Of a stretch of DNA of 64,000 bases, positions 48,658-58,136 are shown in pieces. How positions within the stretch are numbered: position 1 is the first letter of the stretch; the number at the start of each line of letters is the position of its first letter. Under the pieces are notes generated by a model. That model saw only the letters and a program-made list of their open reading frames with translations. It made no database searches and was not told the origin of the DNA. The translations under genes and the position numbers were made by a program. Location of the stretch: NCBI GenBank assembly GCA_900149785.2, contig FSSI02000002.1, forward strand, positions 147,563-211,562, read 5' to 3'. The DNA is from Sodalinema lacuna_A (GTDB taxonomy: Bacteria; Cyanobacteriota; Cyanobacteriia; Cyanobacteriales; Geitlerinemataceae).

Positions 48658-50268
48658 TTAAAAGGCAGAAACCTGTAGGCTAGAGGGCCGGCCCAAGTTG
48701 CCAACGAGGGTCACTCCCCGTTGATTGGCATGAAGATGACGCAGGATCTTATAGATGATTTCCACCTGATCCGGCTGTCCGATCGCCGCCGCCAACTCCT
48801 CTAAGGACATGGGTTTATTGGCTTGTTTGAGAACCGCCATGGCCTCTTGTTGCAGGGACAACACCGCCGCTGCGGCTTTCTTGCCCGCTTCAACGCCCGG
48901 CTGATGATAGGCGTTAACGTTCACCAGAGAGGCATAGAAGCCCACAGCACGCTCATACAGAGCAATTAACATCCCCACCGAGAAGGGACTGACCTCGGGG
49001 ACGGTGATGGTAATGGAGTCCCGTTCATTGTCAAAGAGGGCTTGGCGGGTTCCTTGCAAGAAGCCTGAGAGATAATCTCCTGAAGTCACCCCTGGATCGA
49101 TTTCTGTCGATTCTCCCTGGCGATCGCCGAGAACTTCAATAAAGGTGACAAAGAAGTTGGCCACCCCTTCCCGCAACTGTTGCACATAGGCGTGTTGGTC
49201 GGTTGATCCCTTGTTGCCATAGACCGCAATACCCTGATGGACAACATTACCATCGAGGTCTTTCTCTTTACCCAGAGATTCCATCACAAGCTGTTGCAGG
49301 TAGCGACTAAACAACAACAGAGAGTCTTTGTAGGGCAGAATCACCATATCTTTTTCGCCCCGGCCATTGGTGGCGGCGTACCACGCCAAGGCTAACAAGG
49401 CCGCCGGATTTTGTTTGAGATCCCGCACCCGCGTCGCCTCATCCATGGCCTTGGCCCCGGCCAACATGGCCCGAATATCAATGCCCTGTAACGCCGCAGC
49501 GGGGAGTCCCACAGCCGACATTTCCGAGGTACGTCCTCCCACCCAGTCCGCCATCGGTAAACGACCTAACCAGCCTTCGCGTTGGGCTTGGTGATCGAGT
49601 TTACTGTCTACGCCGGTAATGGCCACGGCTTGTTTGGTAAAATCGAGTCCCGCCTTGTCGAAAGCCGCTTTGACCTCAATCATGCCATTGCGAGTTTCCG
49701 GGGTTCCGCCGGACTTGGAGATAATGAAGACCAGGGTCGTTGAGAGGCGATCGCCCAATTGCGCTAACCTGCGATCGATCCCCTGGGGATCACTGTTATC
49801 AATAAAATGAATATCTAACGGGGCATCGAGGGGGGCTAAAGCATCGGCCACAAATTCCGGACCGAGGGCCGAACCGCCAATGCCAACGGAGAGAATATCC
49901 GTGAAGCGATCGCCCGCCGGGGGATGGAGCGTTCCTGAATGGATCTGGGCCACCAAACTCTCGATTTGGTCAAGGGTGTCAATCACCTCCCGTTTGATGG
50001 TCTCCGTTGGGGCCAAATTTGGATCTCGTAGCCAGTAATGGCCCACCATTCGGTCTTCATCTGGGTTGGCGATCGCCCCGGCTTCGAGGTCTGCCATAGC
50101 TTGAAAAGCGGTCTCAAAGCGCGGAGTCAGGCGATCGACAAGGGCCTCATCAAAAGAGATACGGCTGATATCGACATAGACCCCTAGCTCTTCGTGATAA
50201 TAGAGCCAGTCCCGATAGCGTTTCCAAAGCGTGGCAGCGTCCATCTGTTGCGTTTTACCTCTAGCCAT
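48658..50268 (-). CDS. pgi: Glucose-6-phosphate isomerase
   Basis: 536 residues, the cyanobacterial length. Interconverts glucose-6-phosphate and fructose-6-phosphate, linking glycogen use, the oxidative pentose phosphate route and gluconeogenesis. Motifs: DILSVGIGGSALGPEFVADAL, VFIISKSGGTPETRNG (phosphate binding), MADWVGGRTSEMSAVG (GGR substrate loop), KDLDGNVVHQGIAVYGNKGSTDQHAYVQQLREG (active site with Glu/His equivalents). The start may be the ATG at 50268 (MARGKTQQM) or eight codons later (MDAATLW). Followed by a LuxR-type regulator. Confidence 0.96.
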   Translation of the reverse strand: MARGKTQQMDAATLWKRYRDWLYYHEELGVYVDISRISFDEALVDRLTPRFETAFQAMADLEAGAIANPDEDRMVGHYWLRDPNLAPTETIKREVIDTLDQIESLVAQIHSGTLHPPAGDRFTDILSVGIGGSALGPEFVADALAPLDAPLDIHFIDNSDPQGIDRRLAQLGDRLSTTLVFIISKSGGTPETRNGMIEVKAAFDKAGLDFTKQAVAITGVDSKLDHQAQREGWLGRLPMADWVGGRTSEMSAVGLPAAALQGIDIRAMLAGAKAMDEATRVRDLKQNPAALLALAWYAATNGRGEKDMVILPYKDSLLLFSRYLQQLVMESLGKEKDLDGNVVHQGIAVYGNKGSTDQHAYVQQLREGVANFFVTFIEVLGDRQGESTEIDPGVTSGDYLSGFLQGTRQALFDNERDSITITVPEVSPFSVGMLIALYERAVGFYASLVNVNAYHQPGVEAGKKAAAAVLSLQQEAMAVLKQANKPMSLEELAAAIGQPDQVEIIYKILRHLHANQRGVTLVGNLGRPSSLQVSAF

Positions 50269-50773
50269 ACGGTCAACGTTATCCAGTCAAGTCTCGACTG
50301 GCAAGCATTTCAGAACAGCCTATCACGACAATTTGAGAGATTGATGAAAAAAGCTTCACAGAAAAGTAGAAATTGCAACTATCATAGAGTGAAGCGGTGG
50401 TACCTCCAAACAGTGCGTCTGATCAACTCCGATCAACAGCGTACTGATCGAGATTGCCAACTCAGTCGCTGGGTCAAGTGTGGAACGTCACTGTACGGGG
50501 CTACATCAAACGGTGCTACATCAGTCATTGCTACATTCAGTGGTCACGACAGCGCCTATTGGTTAACTGGCGGCGGAGATGAATTCTAGCGAGCTGAGAC
50601 TCAATCGATCTATGAGCCGACAACACCCGCAACAGTCAACAGACCGGGGCGATCGCCAGTTCCCCTCAGTCTCGTCCCTCTGTTGACTGGTTGACGGGTC
50701 ACCACCGAGTCCCCAACCCTTCAGCATCTCGATCACTGGTTCTCTCCCTCGCTACACGTAACCCACGTAACAT
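50269..50773. other. Long spacer between divergent pgi and the RNA helicase gene
   Basis: About 505 bp with no supported gene; a minor open frame at 50194-50589 overlaps pgi and has no family features. GCTACAT occurs three times at 50499-50535. It should hold both promoters; helicase genes of the CrhR type often have a long 5' leader (family knowledge), which would fit the length. No riboswitch was recognised. Confidence 0.5.
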
Positions 50774-52273
50774 ATGACTTCATCTATGACATCTGTAACT
50801 CCCGAACAAACATCTCTTCCCAAAACCGATACCGATTCCCAGTCCACCGTCGACGAAACGCCCGCCAACTTTGAGTCATTTAATCTCCGACCCGAGATCC
50901 TAGAAGGTATCCAGGAAGCTGGATTCCGCGTCCCTAGCCCCATTCAGCAACAAGCGATTCCCGTGATCCTCCAAGGACGCGATGCGATCGCCCGCGCTCA
51001 AACCGGAACCGGTAAAACCGCCGCCTTCGGATTGCCGGCCATGAATGCCGTCCATCGGGATAGTAGCGAAGGAGTACAAGTCCTAGTGATTGTCCCCACC
51101 CGTGAGTTGGCCTCCCAAGTCAGCGACGAACTCTATCGTCTCGGTCGCTGTGCCGGCATTCGCACCGTCGCCGTCTATGGCGGACAGTCCATCGAACGCC
51201 AAGTTTCCCTCATCCGTCGCGGCGCCCAAGTGGTCACCGCCACCCCCGGCCGTCTCCTCGACCACCTCAAATCCAAGCGCCTCAAAGACTTCTCTCCCTC
51301 GATTGTCATTCTCGACGAAGCCGATGAAATGCTGGACATGGGCTTCCTCGACGATATTGAGGAAATCTTCACCTATCTCCCCAAAGAGCGGCAAACCCTA
51401 CTCTTCTCGGCAACCCTTCCCTCGGCCATTCGCCAGTTGTCGAAGAAGATTCTCACCGACCCCCTCTCGATTGATGTCACCCCCAAAGACTCGACCATCA
51501 ACACCGACATCACTCAGCGCTACTATGTGCTAGAAGAGCGCGAACGGGAAGAAGCCCTCGTGCGCCTGATTGACACGGAAGCCCCCAACAAGGCGTTAAT
51601 CTTCTGCCGCACCAAGAAAGAGACCGATATGCTCTGCACGACCCTGGTGTCGCGGGGCTATGCTGCCAGTTCCCTGCACGGAGATATGCAGCAACGACAG
51701 CGCAACGAAGCCATTGAGAGCTTCAAAAAAGGGCGAATTGACCTACTGATTGCCACCGACGTGGCAGCGCGGGGCTTAGATATCAACGATGTCACCCACG
51801 TCTTTAACTATCACATCCCCTTCGACTCCGACAGCTACGTTCACCGTATCGGCCGTACCGGACGAGCGGGCCGTAAAGGAACCGCCATCACCCTCGTCAC
51901 TCCCCTAGAGTTCAAGAAACTCACCCGGATTATGCACGTTGCCGGTTCCCCGATGGTCTATGGGGAAGTTCCCACCATTGGCGAAGCCAAACAACAATAT
52001 CAGGTGGAACTGGCCTCGAAGCTGCAACACCAGCATATTCAGGAAGAAGCCGCTGAGTTGCTGCGACGGCTCGAAGAAGATGTTGACATCAACCAAATTG
52101 CCTGCAAGGCTCTGTCAATGCTTCTCGAACAACAACCGGTGGGTGGCCCCAGTCGTATTGGTTTCAGTGTTCAGGAAGTCGAAAACCTCCTACACCGTTC
52201 CAAACGTCGCAAAGGTGGCCCTCGCAAACGCCGCAACAACAACTATCGTCCCCGGCGCACCAATCGCCGCTAA
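50774..52273 (+). CDS. DEAD-box RNA helicase
   Basis: 499 residues with all DEAD-box motifs: Q motif (FRVPSPIQQQAIP), ARAQTGTGKTAAFGLP (I), VPTRELASQV (Ia), TPGRLLDHL (Ib), VILDEADEMLDMGF (II), FSATLP (III), CRTKKETDML (IV), ATDVAARGLDI (V) and HRIGRTGRAGRKG (VI). The C-terminus is Arg-rich (KRRKGGPRKRRNN). Unwinds RNA duplexes, with roles in ribosome assembly, mRNA turnover and cold response; close to CrhR/DeaD-type enzymes of cyanobacteria. Monocistronic, followed by a strong terminator. Confidence 0.96.
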   Translation: MTSSMTSVTPEQTSLPKTDTDSQSTVDETPANFESFNLRPEILEGIQEAGFRVPSPIQQQAIPVILQGRDAIARAQTGTGKTAAFGLPAMNAVHRDSSEGVQVLVIVPTRELASQVSDELYRLGRCAGIRTVAVYGGQSIERQVSLIRRGAQVVTATPGRLLDHLKSKRLKDFSPSIVILDEADEMLDMGFLDDIEEIFTYLPKERQTLLFSATLPSAIRQLSKKILTDPLSIDVTPKDSTINTDITQRYYVLEEREREEALVRLIDTEAPNKALIFCRTKKETDMLCTTLVSRGYAASSLHGDMQQRQRNEAIESFKKGRIDLLIATDVAARGLDINDVTHVFNYHIPFDSDSYVHRIGRTGRAGRKGTAITLVTPLEFKKLTRIMHVAGSPMVYGEVPTIGEAKQQYQVELASKLQHQHIQEEAAELLRRLEEDVDINQIACKALSMLLEQQPVGGPSRIGFSVQEVENLLHRSKRRKGGPRKRRNNNYRPRRTNRR

Positions 52274-52338
52274 CATCCCTTTCGTTCGTTGCCAGTTCGT
52301 TGCCAGTTAACCGTTAAGGTTTAACGCTTAAACACCTT

Positions 52339-52376
52339 TTAGGGCTGTCCATCACTCTGTTGATGGGCAGCCCTAA
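52339..52376 (+). terminator. Terminator after the RNA helicase gene
   Basis: TTAGGGCTGTCCATCA pairs with TGATGGGCAGCCCTAA around a short ctctgt loop, one mismatch, preceded by CACCTTTT. Convergent with the gene at 52423, so it may serve both. Confidence 0.8.
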
Positions 52377-52422
52377 TTGATTGAATAAATTGATGGAACG
52401 AATGGAACGAGCTGACTCCCCG

Positions 52423-52809
52423 CTAAGCCGTTTGAAACGACAACTCTTTGAGTTGATGACAGCCATCGAGGCCCAGTTGCGGTTTCTGACGATAGCGGGG
52501 TTCAGGCGCCCAAACGGTAACCGTTTTGTTGAGGGAAATTAGATAGAGATATTCCACATCGGGATCATAATTGACCCCCACTCGTAAATTGGAAAAGTCA
52601 TCTTCACAACTTTCAAAGCCAAAGCGGACGGTGACTTGAGCGAGTAAACATTCCGGGGTGTAACGGTGTTCCCCGGCGGTTTCTCGCTCATCCCAGAATT
52701 TCAGCAAAAAGCGTTCGAGTTTCGGTAGAACTTTCTCAGGCGCGCCGTTGCGACTGACGTAGAGAAGTCCAGGATTTTGTTCGACGAGGATATGACAGGT
52801 GATGCTCAT
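52423..52809 (-). CDS. Unrecognised conserved-looking protein
   Basis: 128 residues with no family I can name. MSITCHILVEQNPGLLYVSRNG then PKLERFLLKFW, a likely beta-rich middle (LLAQVTVRFGFESC, LRVGVNYDPDVEYLYLISLNKTVTVWAP) and a polar end. Four to five Cys occur, but with no clear metal-binding spacing. Soluble, no signal peptide. Codon usage and length match a real gene. It lies upstream of nothing on its strand and downstream of bciB (106 bp gap), so it may be in the same unit or independent. Function unknown. Confidence 0.65.
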   Translation of the reverse strand: MSITCHILVEQNPGLLYVSRNGAPEKVLPKLERFLLKFWDERETAGEHRYTPECLLAQVTVRFGFESCEDDFSNLRVGVNYDPDVEYLYLISLNKTVTVWAPEPRYRQKPQLGLDGCHQLKELSFQTA

Positions 52810-52915
52810 TAAAAAAAAGTCTCCTTGGCTGTGGTTTAGCCCCCAATGGTGGACGGGACCAATGATTTGCGTCTTCGATGAGGGAAAGCGGCGTTAAAAC
52901 AACCGAGTTGGTGAG

Positions 52916-54145
52916 TTAGTGGGGAAGTTTATATTGTCCAACAATACGTTTGGCAAACTCAGGAACATGATCGTCGAGTTTGTCGGGATAGTTGCGCTGG
53001 ACATAGAGGTAATTGCGGGTAAAGTGAGAGTCGATGGAAAACCGGGCATATTCTAACCCTTTCGGACCGACGCGTTCAATGACAACTCCCATCAGTTGAG
53101 CGGCCCACATCGGCAGAGTCACCCCCTTATCATAGGCGGGAATACTCTGTTGGACGGCTTGACGGCGATCGCCCCGAGAGGAAACCGGCTGGGTGTCCAA
53201 CTGAGACTGCACCAAATCTAACATTTCCTGGCCGGTGTCGTTGCGCACGAGAATCCATTGCCAGCCAAAGGGTGCGCCCATATAGCCCACCACTAAATCC
53301 GCCAGGCCATTGACATAGTCAAAACAACTCATACAGGAGGGTGCAAAGACATCTTTAAGTTCCTTGGTATTTAAACCAAAGAAGGGGACTTTCTCAATGG
53401 AGCCATCTTCATGTTTAAAATGCACCCGAAAGTCCTGCATAAACTCATAATGCACCACGGTTTCCGGGGAGCGACTGGTGGTTTCTAGAAATTTCTGTAA
53501 CCCGGCGCGGGTGACGTTATCGACACAGGGAGTCCCCAAAACATAGAGTTTTTCCAGACCGAGTTTATCCTGAACCGCTCGTAGGGCTTGAATTTGGCAA
53601 CCGACGCCAATCACTAGCAAGCGTTTAAGTCCCGATTGTTCCACCTGTTCGAGAACGGAGAGATTGGGGGAGAGGGTGGGTTTGTTGACTCGGGCGGCGA
53701 GAACCTCCTCGGGGGTGCGGGCAATAATGGGCATCGGCTGAAAGCGATCGTCGGGAGAGTTTTGGACGCAAACCACCCCTTCGACGTTGCCACTGTTCAA
53801 CATTTCACAGGCAATGGTGCTGACAATTCCTGTCCACTGTGCGCCTTCAATGGGTTCAGTTTTGCGGGCGGCCATCATCGATTGGTGAACCCCAAAATAG
53901 GTTTCCGCTTCTTGATCGAGTTGTCGCGATCGCCCGTGAATTTGGTCTTCGAGTTCTGTAAATTGTTGGTGAATAAAGGCGCAGGCCTCTTTCACATAAT
54001 GAATGTAATGAGTATCGCACAGGCCGCATTCACTACAAAGGGCTTTGGCGGGACGCGGGCCACCCGGTTTAAGTCCTTTGGCTTTGTAGTGGCCGGGTTG
54101 GGGGGAAGAAGCAGAGAAAGGTGTGGGGGAGTTCACCGCAGTCAT
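52916..54145 (-). CDS. bciB: Ferredoxin-type 3,8-divinyl chlorophyllide reductase
   Basis: About 409 residues from the ATG at 54145 (MTAVNSPTPFSASSP); an in-frame ATG 20 codons earlier is less likely because the extra residues are unlike the family. FrhB-type domains are present: CSECGLCDTHYIHYVKEACAF (iron-sulphur Cys), QLDQEAETYFGVH, GVGCQIQALRAVQDKLGLEKLYVLGTPCVDNV and CMSCFDYVNGLADLVVGYMG (further Fe-S Cys). This matches cyanobacterial Slr1923/BciB, which reduces the 8-vinyl group of divinyl chlorophyllide with ferredoxin, the last step towards monovinyl chlorophyll. Cytoplasmic, likely with FAD and two 4Fe-4S clusters (family). Confidence 0.92.
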   Translation of the reverse strand: MTAVNSPTPFSASSPQPGHYKAKGLKPGGPRPAKALCSECGLCDTHYIHYVKEACAFIHQQFTELEDQIHGRSRQLDQEAETYFGVHQSMMAARKTEPIEGAQWTGIVSTIACEMLNSGNVEGVVCVQNSPDDRFQPMPIIARTPEEVLAARVNKPTLSPNLSVLEQVEQSGLKRLLVIGVGCQIQALRAVQDKLGLEKLYVLGTPCVDNVTRAGLQKFLETTSRSPETVVHYEFMQDFRVHFKHEDGSIEKVPFFGLNTKELKDVFAPSCMSCFDYVNGLADLVVGYMGAPFGWQWILVRNDTGQEMLDLVQSQLDTQPVSSRGDRRQAVQQSIPAYDKGVTLPMWAAQLMGVVIERVGPKGLEYARFSIDSHFTRNYLYVQRNYPDKLDDHVPEFAKRIVGQYKLPH

Positions 54146-54251
54146 GGTTGTGTCTTGTCCGTATCTGAATAGCTTGGGAAACCGTCCTCTTTCACCATAC
54201 CGCACGTCTGGGATCTTACCGCCGCTCAGGGTCGTCTGGGGTGGGTCGGAG

Positions 54252-55601
54252 TCAGCGTTTTGCCGAAAACTGTTGGGCTAAGGTGCGGGCCAGTTTGAGA
54301 GAATCATGACGAACCATGCCCGACTCGCGATCTTCGCTCATGATATTCGCCAAAATAATGTGTCGTCCCAAGCGTTCGACCACATCGCGATCTAAGTCTA
54401 CGGGATGGGATTGTTTTTGAGCATAGCGGATGAGCGATCGCGCTGAGGGCTTGCTTTTCTGAACTACGACCGCGTCAAACACCGGGCGATCGCCGCAGGC
54501 CCGGTCAATGGCTAGGATATGGTCAGAGACCGTATAGCCGTCGGTTTCCCCCGGTTCCGTCATGATGTTACAGACATAAATCCGCAAGGCCGAGGAACGG
54601 GCGATGGCCTCGACGATATCAGGAACTAAGAGATTGGGAATCACACTGGTATATAAACTTCCTGGGCCAATCACGATGACTTCCGCTTTGGCGATCGCCT
54701 CAATCACCCGAGGAAGCGGGGGGGGCGTCTCAGGCACACAGCCAACCCGGACAATTTTACCCCGAGCCTCGGCAATACTCGACTCTCCCTGAATGCGCCG
54801 GCCATCGGCCAACTCGGCCCAGAGCGTCACATCCGTCAACGTCGCCGGTAACACTTCCCCCCGCACCGCTAACACCTGGGAACTGGCCACCACCGCTTGC
54901 TCTAAATCCCCGGTAATATCGGCCATAGCCGCTAAAAACAGATTGCCAAAACTATGGCCACTTAGCCCCGTTCCTCCTTGAAAGCGATATTGAAATAACT
55001 CCGCTAACAGGGTTTCCTCGTCCGCCAAGGCGGCTAAACAGTTACGAATGTCTCCGGGAGGCAAAACGCCAATTTCGCGCCGTAAACGCCCCGATGAGCC
55101 GCCATCATCGGCCACCGTCACCACCGCCGTAATGTTGGCACTGTAGGTCTTGATTCCCCGTAACAGGGTCGATAGGCCCGTTCCTCCTCCCAAGGCGACA
55201 ATCTTCGGTCCGCGATGCAGTCGTCGCCGTTTCATGAGAGCATCGATTAACTCGCCATTGTCTTCGGGTTTGAGGGCATCGTGAATCGACCCCATTGTAC
55301 GAGTTTGACCCCACAACAACAGCAACAGACCCGTAATGACCACCAGCGGACCACTAATATAGTTGGGAACCCGCGTGGCGATCGTGGTGAGGGCGGTTTC
55401 GACAAACTGTAAGAGGTAATAAACGGGGGTGAGTTTGGTCCAAATGGCAATGCCGAGCAACGCCAAAACCATCCCGGTCGCACTGACGACTAACCATCGC
55501 TTTAACGACAGGCCCGGAGAGAGCCATTTGAACCATTGCTTGGCACGATAGGGGGTTCGACTTCGGGACACTCGTTTCAAATCACGGATTGTCTGTTTCA
55601 T
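54252..55601 (-). CDS. YvcK-type uridine diphosphate-binding protein (gluconeogenesis factor)
   Basis: About 449 residues from the ATG giving MKQTIRDLKRVSR. Two N-terminal membrane helices (WLVVSATGMVLALLGIAIW and YISGPLVVITGLLLLLWG) precede the CofD-fold domain: IVALGGGTGLSTLLRGIKTYS, VVTVADDGGSSGRLRREIGVLPPGDIRNCLAALADEE, GLSGHSFGNLFLAAMADI, and IVIGPGSLYTSVIPNLLV. YvcK/CuvA proteins control the cell wall or shape on non-fermentable carbon sources and bind UDP-sugars. The N-terminal membrane anchor is common in cyanobacterial members. Divergent from the mlaF-type gene. Confidence 0.9.
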   Translation of the reverse strand: MKQTIRDLKRVSRSRTPYRAKQWFKWLSPGLSLKRWLVVSATGMVLALLGIAIWTKLTPVYYLLQFVETALTTIATRVPNYISGPLVVITGLLLLLWGQTRTMGSIHDALKPEDNGELIDALMKRRRLHRGPKIVALGGGTGLSTLLRGIKTYSANITAVVTVADDGGSSGRLRREIGVLPPGDIRNCLAALADEETLLAELFQYRFQGGTGLSGHSFGNLFLAAMADITGDLEQAVVASSQVLAVRGEVLPATLTDVTLWAELADGRRIQGESSIAEARGKIVRVGCVPETPPPLPRVIEAIAKAEVIVIGPGSLYTSVIPNLLVPDIVEAIARSSALRIYVCNIMTEPGETDGYTVSDHILAIDRACGDRPVFDAVVVQKSKPSARSLIRYAQKQSHPVDLDRDVVERLGRHIILANIMSEDRESGMVRHDSLKLARTLAQQFSAKR

Positions 55602-55664
55602 GGCAGCGGTGACAAGCAAGGCATCATAGCCGGTTCAGGTTAAGTCGCGCTCAAGTATGGCAAC

Positions 55665-56579
55665 ATGATAGAGCAGTCGCGGGAAATGACGGAGTTCATG
55701 GCGCGTTTGGATCACAACTTGGATCACAACTTGGATCACAACGGTGACGATCATGGCGATCGCGACTCGGTTCAACGCGATCGCAATTGTCCTTCAGAAC
55801 CGATCGTCGAACTCAAAGGGATCTCCAAATCCTTCGGGCATAACGTGATTCTCGATGAGGTAGACTTAACCATCTATCCTGGAGATGCGTTGGGGATTAT
55901 CGGACCATCCGGGACCGGTAAATCGACCATTCTACGACTCATTGCGGGGTTACTTCCGCCAGATTCGGGAGAAATCTACATCAAGGGCCAATTACGCCAA
56001 GGCTTGATTGAGGATAACCGCGATCCGATTGGGATTGGTATGGTCTTTCAGCAAGCGGCCCTGTTTGACTCTCTCACCGTTGATGAAAATGTGGGCTTTT
56101 CCCTCTATCAACATTCCAAACTACCTCATAAACAGATTCGTCAGTTAGTCGAGGAGAGTTTAGAACGAGTGGGGTTGGGAGGAAGTGCTGATCTCTATCC
56201 GGCCCAACTGTCGGGAGGGATGCGTAAACGAGTCAGTTTTGCCCGCGCCATCATTGATCACCCTGATGATCCCAGCCATACATCTGAGATCTTGCTTTAT
56301 GATGAACCCACCGCCGGACTCGATCCGATCGCCTCGACGGTGGTCGAAGATCTGATCCGGGATCTCCATGTGGGGCAGAAACACTACAGTTGTGGAACTT
56401 ATGTCATGGTAACTCACCAAGAGAGTACCATTCGCCGCACCACGGATCGGGTGATTTTTTTATATCGCGGTAAAGTACAGTGGGAAGGTCACGTTCACGA
56501 GCTTGATGAGACGGATAATCCGTTGATTCGCCAGTTTCGTACTGGTAGTATTGAGGGTCCCATTCAGGCGGCTGGATAG
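55665..56579 (+). CDS. MlaF/Mkl-type ABC transporter ATPase
   Basis: 304 residues. The first 45 residues are unusual, with three LDHN repeats (12-bp units) and a D/R-rich stretch; the ABC domain starts near 45 (IVELKGISKSFGHNVILDEVDL). Motifs: GPSGTGKSTILRL (Walker A), QQAALFDSLTVDENVGF (Q loop), QLSGGMRKRVSFARA (signature), ILLYDEPTAGLDP (Walker B) and MVTHQES (H loop). It energises retrograde or anterograde lipid transport at the outer membrane with the MCE-domain protein encoded next. The permease MlaE is not in the window. Possibly starts at the ATG before FMARLDHN (position 55698). Confidence 0.92.
   Translation: MIEQSREMTEFMARLDHNLDHNLDHNGDDHGDRDSVQRDRNCPSEPIVELKGISKSFGHNVILDEVDLTIYPGDALGIIGPSGTGKSTILRLIAGLLPPDSGEIYIKGQLRQGLIEDNRDPIGIGMVFQQAALFDSLTVDENVGFSLYQHSKLPHKQIRQLVEESLERVGLGGSADLYPAQLSGGMRKRVSFARAIIDHPDDPSHTSEILLYDEPTAGLDPIASTVVEDLIRDLHVGQKHYSCGTYVMVTHQESTIRRTTDRVIFLYRGKVQWEGHVHELDETDNPLIRQFRTGSIEGPIQAAG
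55707..55742 (+). repeat. Three 12-bp tandem repeats in the mlaF-type gene
   Basis: Three identical units of TTGGATCACAAC encode LDHN-LDHN-LDHN in the N-terminal tail, upstream of the ABC domain. Confidence 0.95.
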
Positions 56580-56634
56580 GTACAGTAAATCGTTAATTGA
56601 TGACCCCTATAGGCGCAGGTTACGAGGAATTATT

Positions 56635-58098
56635 ATGCGATCGCGGACGCTTCGAGAAGGCTCTTTAGGCTTATTTATTCTTTTAGGATTAGGACTGTTT
56701 GGACTCCTGTCTCTTTGGTTACGAGGTGTGACCGTTGGACGAGACACTTACGAGTTTGTGATCGAGTTTGAGGATGCGCTAGGAATGCAAGCGGGCGCAC
56801 CAGTTCGCTATCGTGGCGTACGGGTTGGCCGCTTAGTGGATGTGGTTCCAGGAACCAATGGTGTTGATGCAAAAGTTGAAATTCTCTCGGAGGATCTTAA
56901 AATTCCTCGTCCTCCCTATGTTGAAGCTAATCAAATTGGCTTTATTGGCGAGACAACGATTGATATCCTCTCCCCGGATCAGCCTCTCCCTCAAGCCCGA
57001 GAGTTAGCCGCCCCCCTCGACTCAAATTGCAATTCTCAGGTGATTATTTGTGATGGCGATCGCGTTCTGGGTCGGGTTGGAGTGAGTTTTGAGAAGTTAA
57101 CTCGTGCCTCAACTCAATTTACTGAGTCATTTAGTGATCCTGAGTTCCGAGAAACGCTTCAAATTCTTTTGGAAAACACAGCCCAAGCGAGTGAAGATAT
57201 TGCGGGATTAGCTCGTAATGTCTCGGAAATGACGGTCTTTTTTCAAGAAGAACTCGGAGTTTTATCAGATTCAGCCTTGATGACAACCCAGACTCTAACC
57301 CGTACTGCTGAACAGTTTGGCGAGACAGCCGCTGGGTTTAATCAGACGGCGGTGGAACTCAACCGCCTCACAGCAACGGCTAATCAACTTCTCGAAGATA
57401 ATCGAACCAGTTTGGTGACAACCCTAGACAATCTTAATCTGATGAGTCGGGAGTTACGCTTAGCGGCGACGGGGTTAACGCCGCTGCTACAAGAGAGCGA
57501 TCGCACCTTACGATTGGTCAACAGCAATTTATCTCAGTTGGAACAGGCTAATTTAATTGCTGATCTTGAGGTCTTAGTGAATAACGCCACCGTATTATCG
57601 GAAAACGCCGCTGTTGCGTCACAAAATCTACGAGATGTCTCGGAAGCGGTCAATGATCCAGCCAATTTGTTGATGTTACAAGAAACCCTATCGTCGGCTC
57701 GTTCAACCTTTGAGAATGTTGAAAAAATTACCTCTGATTTAGATGAGTTGACCGGAGATCCCCAACTGCGGGAAAATCTGCGACGGATTATCAATGGGTT
57801 GAGTGGTTTGGTGTCTCTGAGTGATCAACTCGAACAGGAAACTGAACTGGCCCAGGCGTTAGCGCTTCTCGATGAACAACGCAAACAACTCGAAGCCTCT
57901 CAAGCCGATCGATCTCAAGCCGATCGATCTCAAGCCGATCGATCTCAAGCCGATCAATCTCAAGCCGATCGATCTCAAGCCGATAGGTCTCAAGCCGATC
58001 GATCTCAAGCTGATCGGTTAGAAAAACGCCGTCTCCAATCGTCTCCCCCGCCTTCTCCTGAGCCGCCTGAGTCGTTTCAGCGCAAAGACCGGCTATGA
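56635..58098 (+). CDS. MlaD-type MCE-domain protein with SQADR tail
   Basis: About 487 residues from the ATG at 56635 (MRSRTLREGSLG), with AGGA about eight bases upstream. One N-terminal membrane helix (GLFILLGLGLFGLLSLWL) precedes an MCE domain at about 35-120 (VEFEDALGMQAGAPVRYRGVRVGRVDVV-like pattern, IEANQIGFIGETTIDI). Residues 130-420 are long helices with many Asn/Thr/Ser (NVSEMTVFFQEEL, NRLTATANQLLEDNRTSL), typical of tunnel-forming MlaD-like proteins. The C-terminus has eight SQADR-type units (15-bp repeats) and a Pro-rich end. It forms the periplasmic lipid-shuttling part with the ATPase upstream (55 bp). Confidence 0.9.
   Translation: MRSRTLREGSLGLFILLGLGLFGLLSLWLRGVTVGRDTYEFVIEFEDALGMQAGAPVRYRGVRVGRLVDVVPGTNGVDAKVEILSEDLKIPRPPYVEANQIGFIGETTIDILSPDQPLPQARELAAPLDSNCNSQVIICDGDRVLGRVGVSFEKLTRASTQFTESFSDPEFRETLQILLENTAQASEDIAGLARNVSEMTVFFQEELGVLSDSALMTTQTLTRTAEQFGETAAGFNQTAVELNRLTATANQLLEDNRTSLVTTLDNLNLMSRELRLAATGLTPLLQESDRTLRLVNSNLSQLEQANLIADLEVLVNNATVLSENAAVASQNLRDVSEAVNDPANLLMLQETLSSARSTFENVEKITSDLDELTGDPQLRENLRRIINGLSGLVSLSDQLEQETELAQALALLDEQRKQLEASQADRSQADRSQADRSQADQSQADRSQADRSQADRSQADRLEKRRLQSSPPPSPEPPESFQRKDRL
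57898..58017 (+). repeat. Eight 15-bp tandem repeats (SQADR) in the mlaD-type gene
   Basis: Eight units of TCTCAAGCCGATCGA with a few single changes encode Ser-Gln-Ala-Asp-Arg repeats. Each unit contains a CGATCG core. In-frame expansion would lengthen a charged coil at the end of the protein. Confidence 0.95.
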
Positions 58099-58136
58099 TT
58101 AAGGTTGAAGACCTCCTGATCCTTAATCTTCGAGCT

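Noticed and set aside
50194..50589. 131-codon frame overlapping the pgi start
   Set aside because: It overlaps a well-supported gene on the other strand, has an unusual composition and no recognisable motif.
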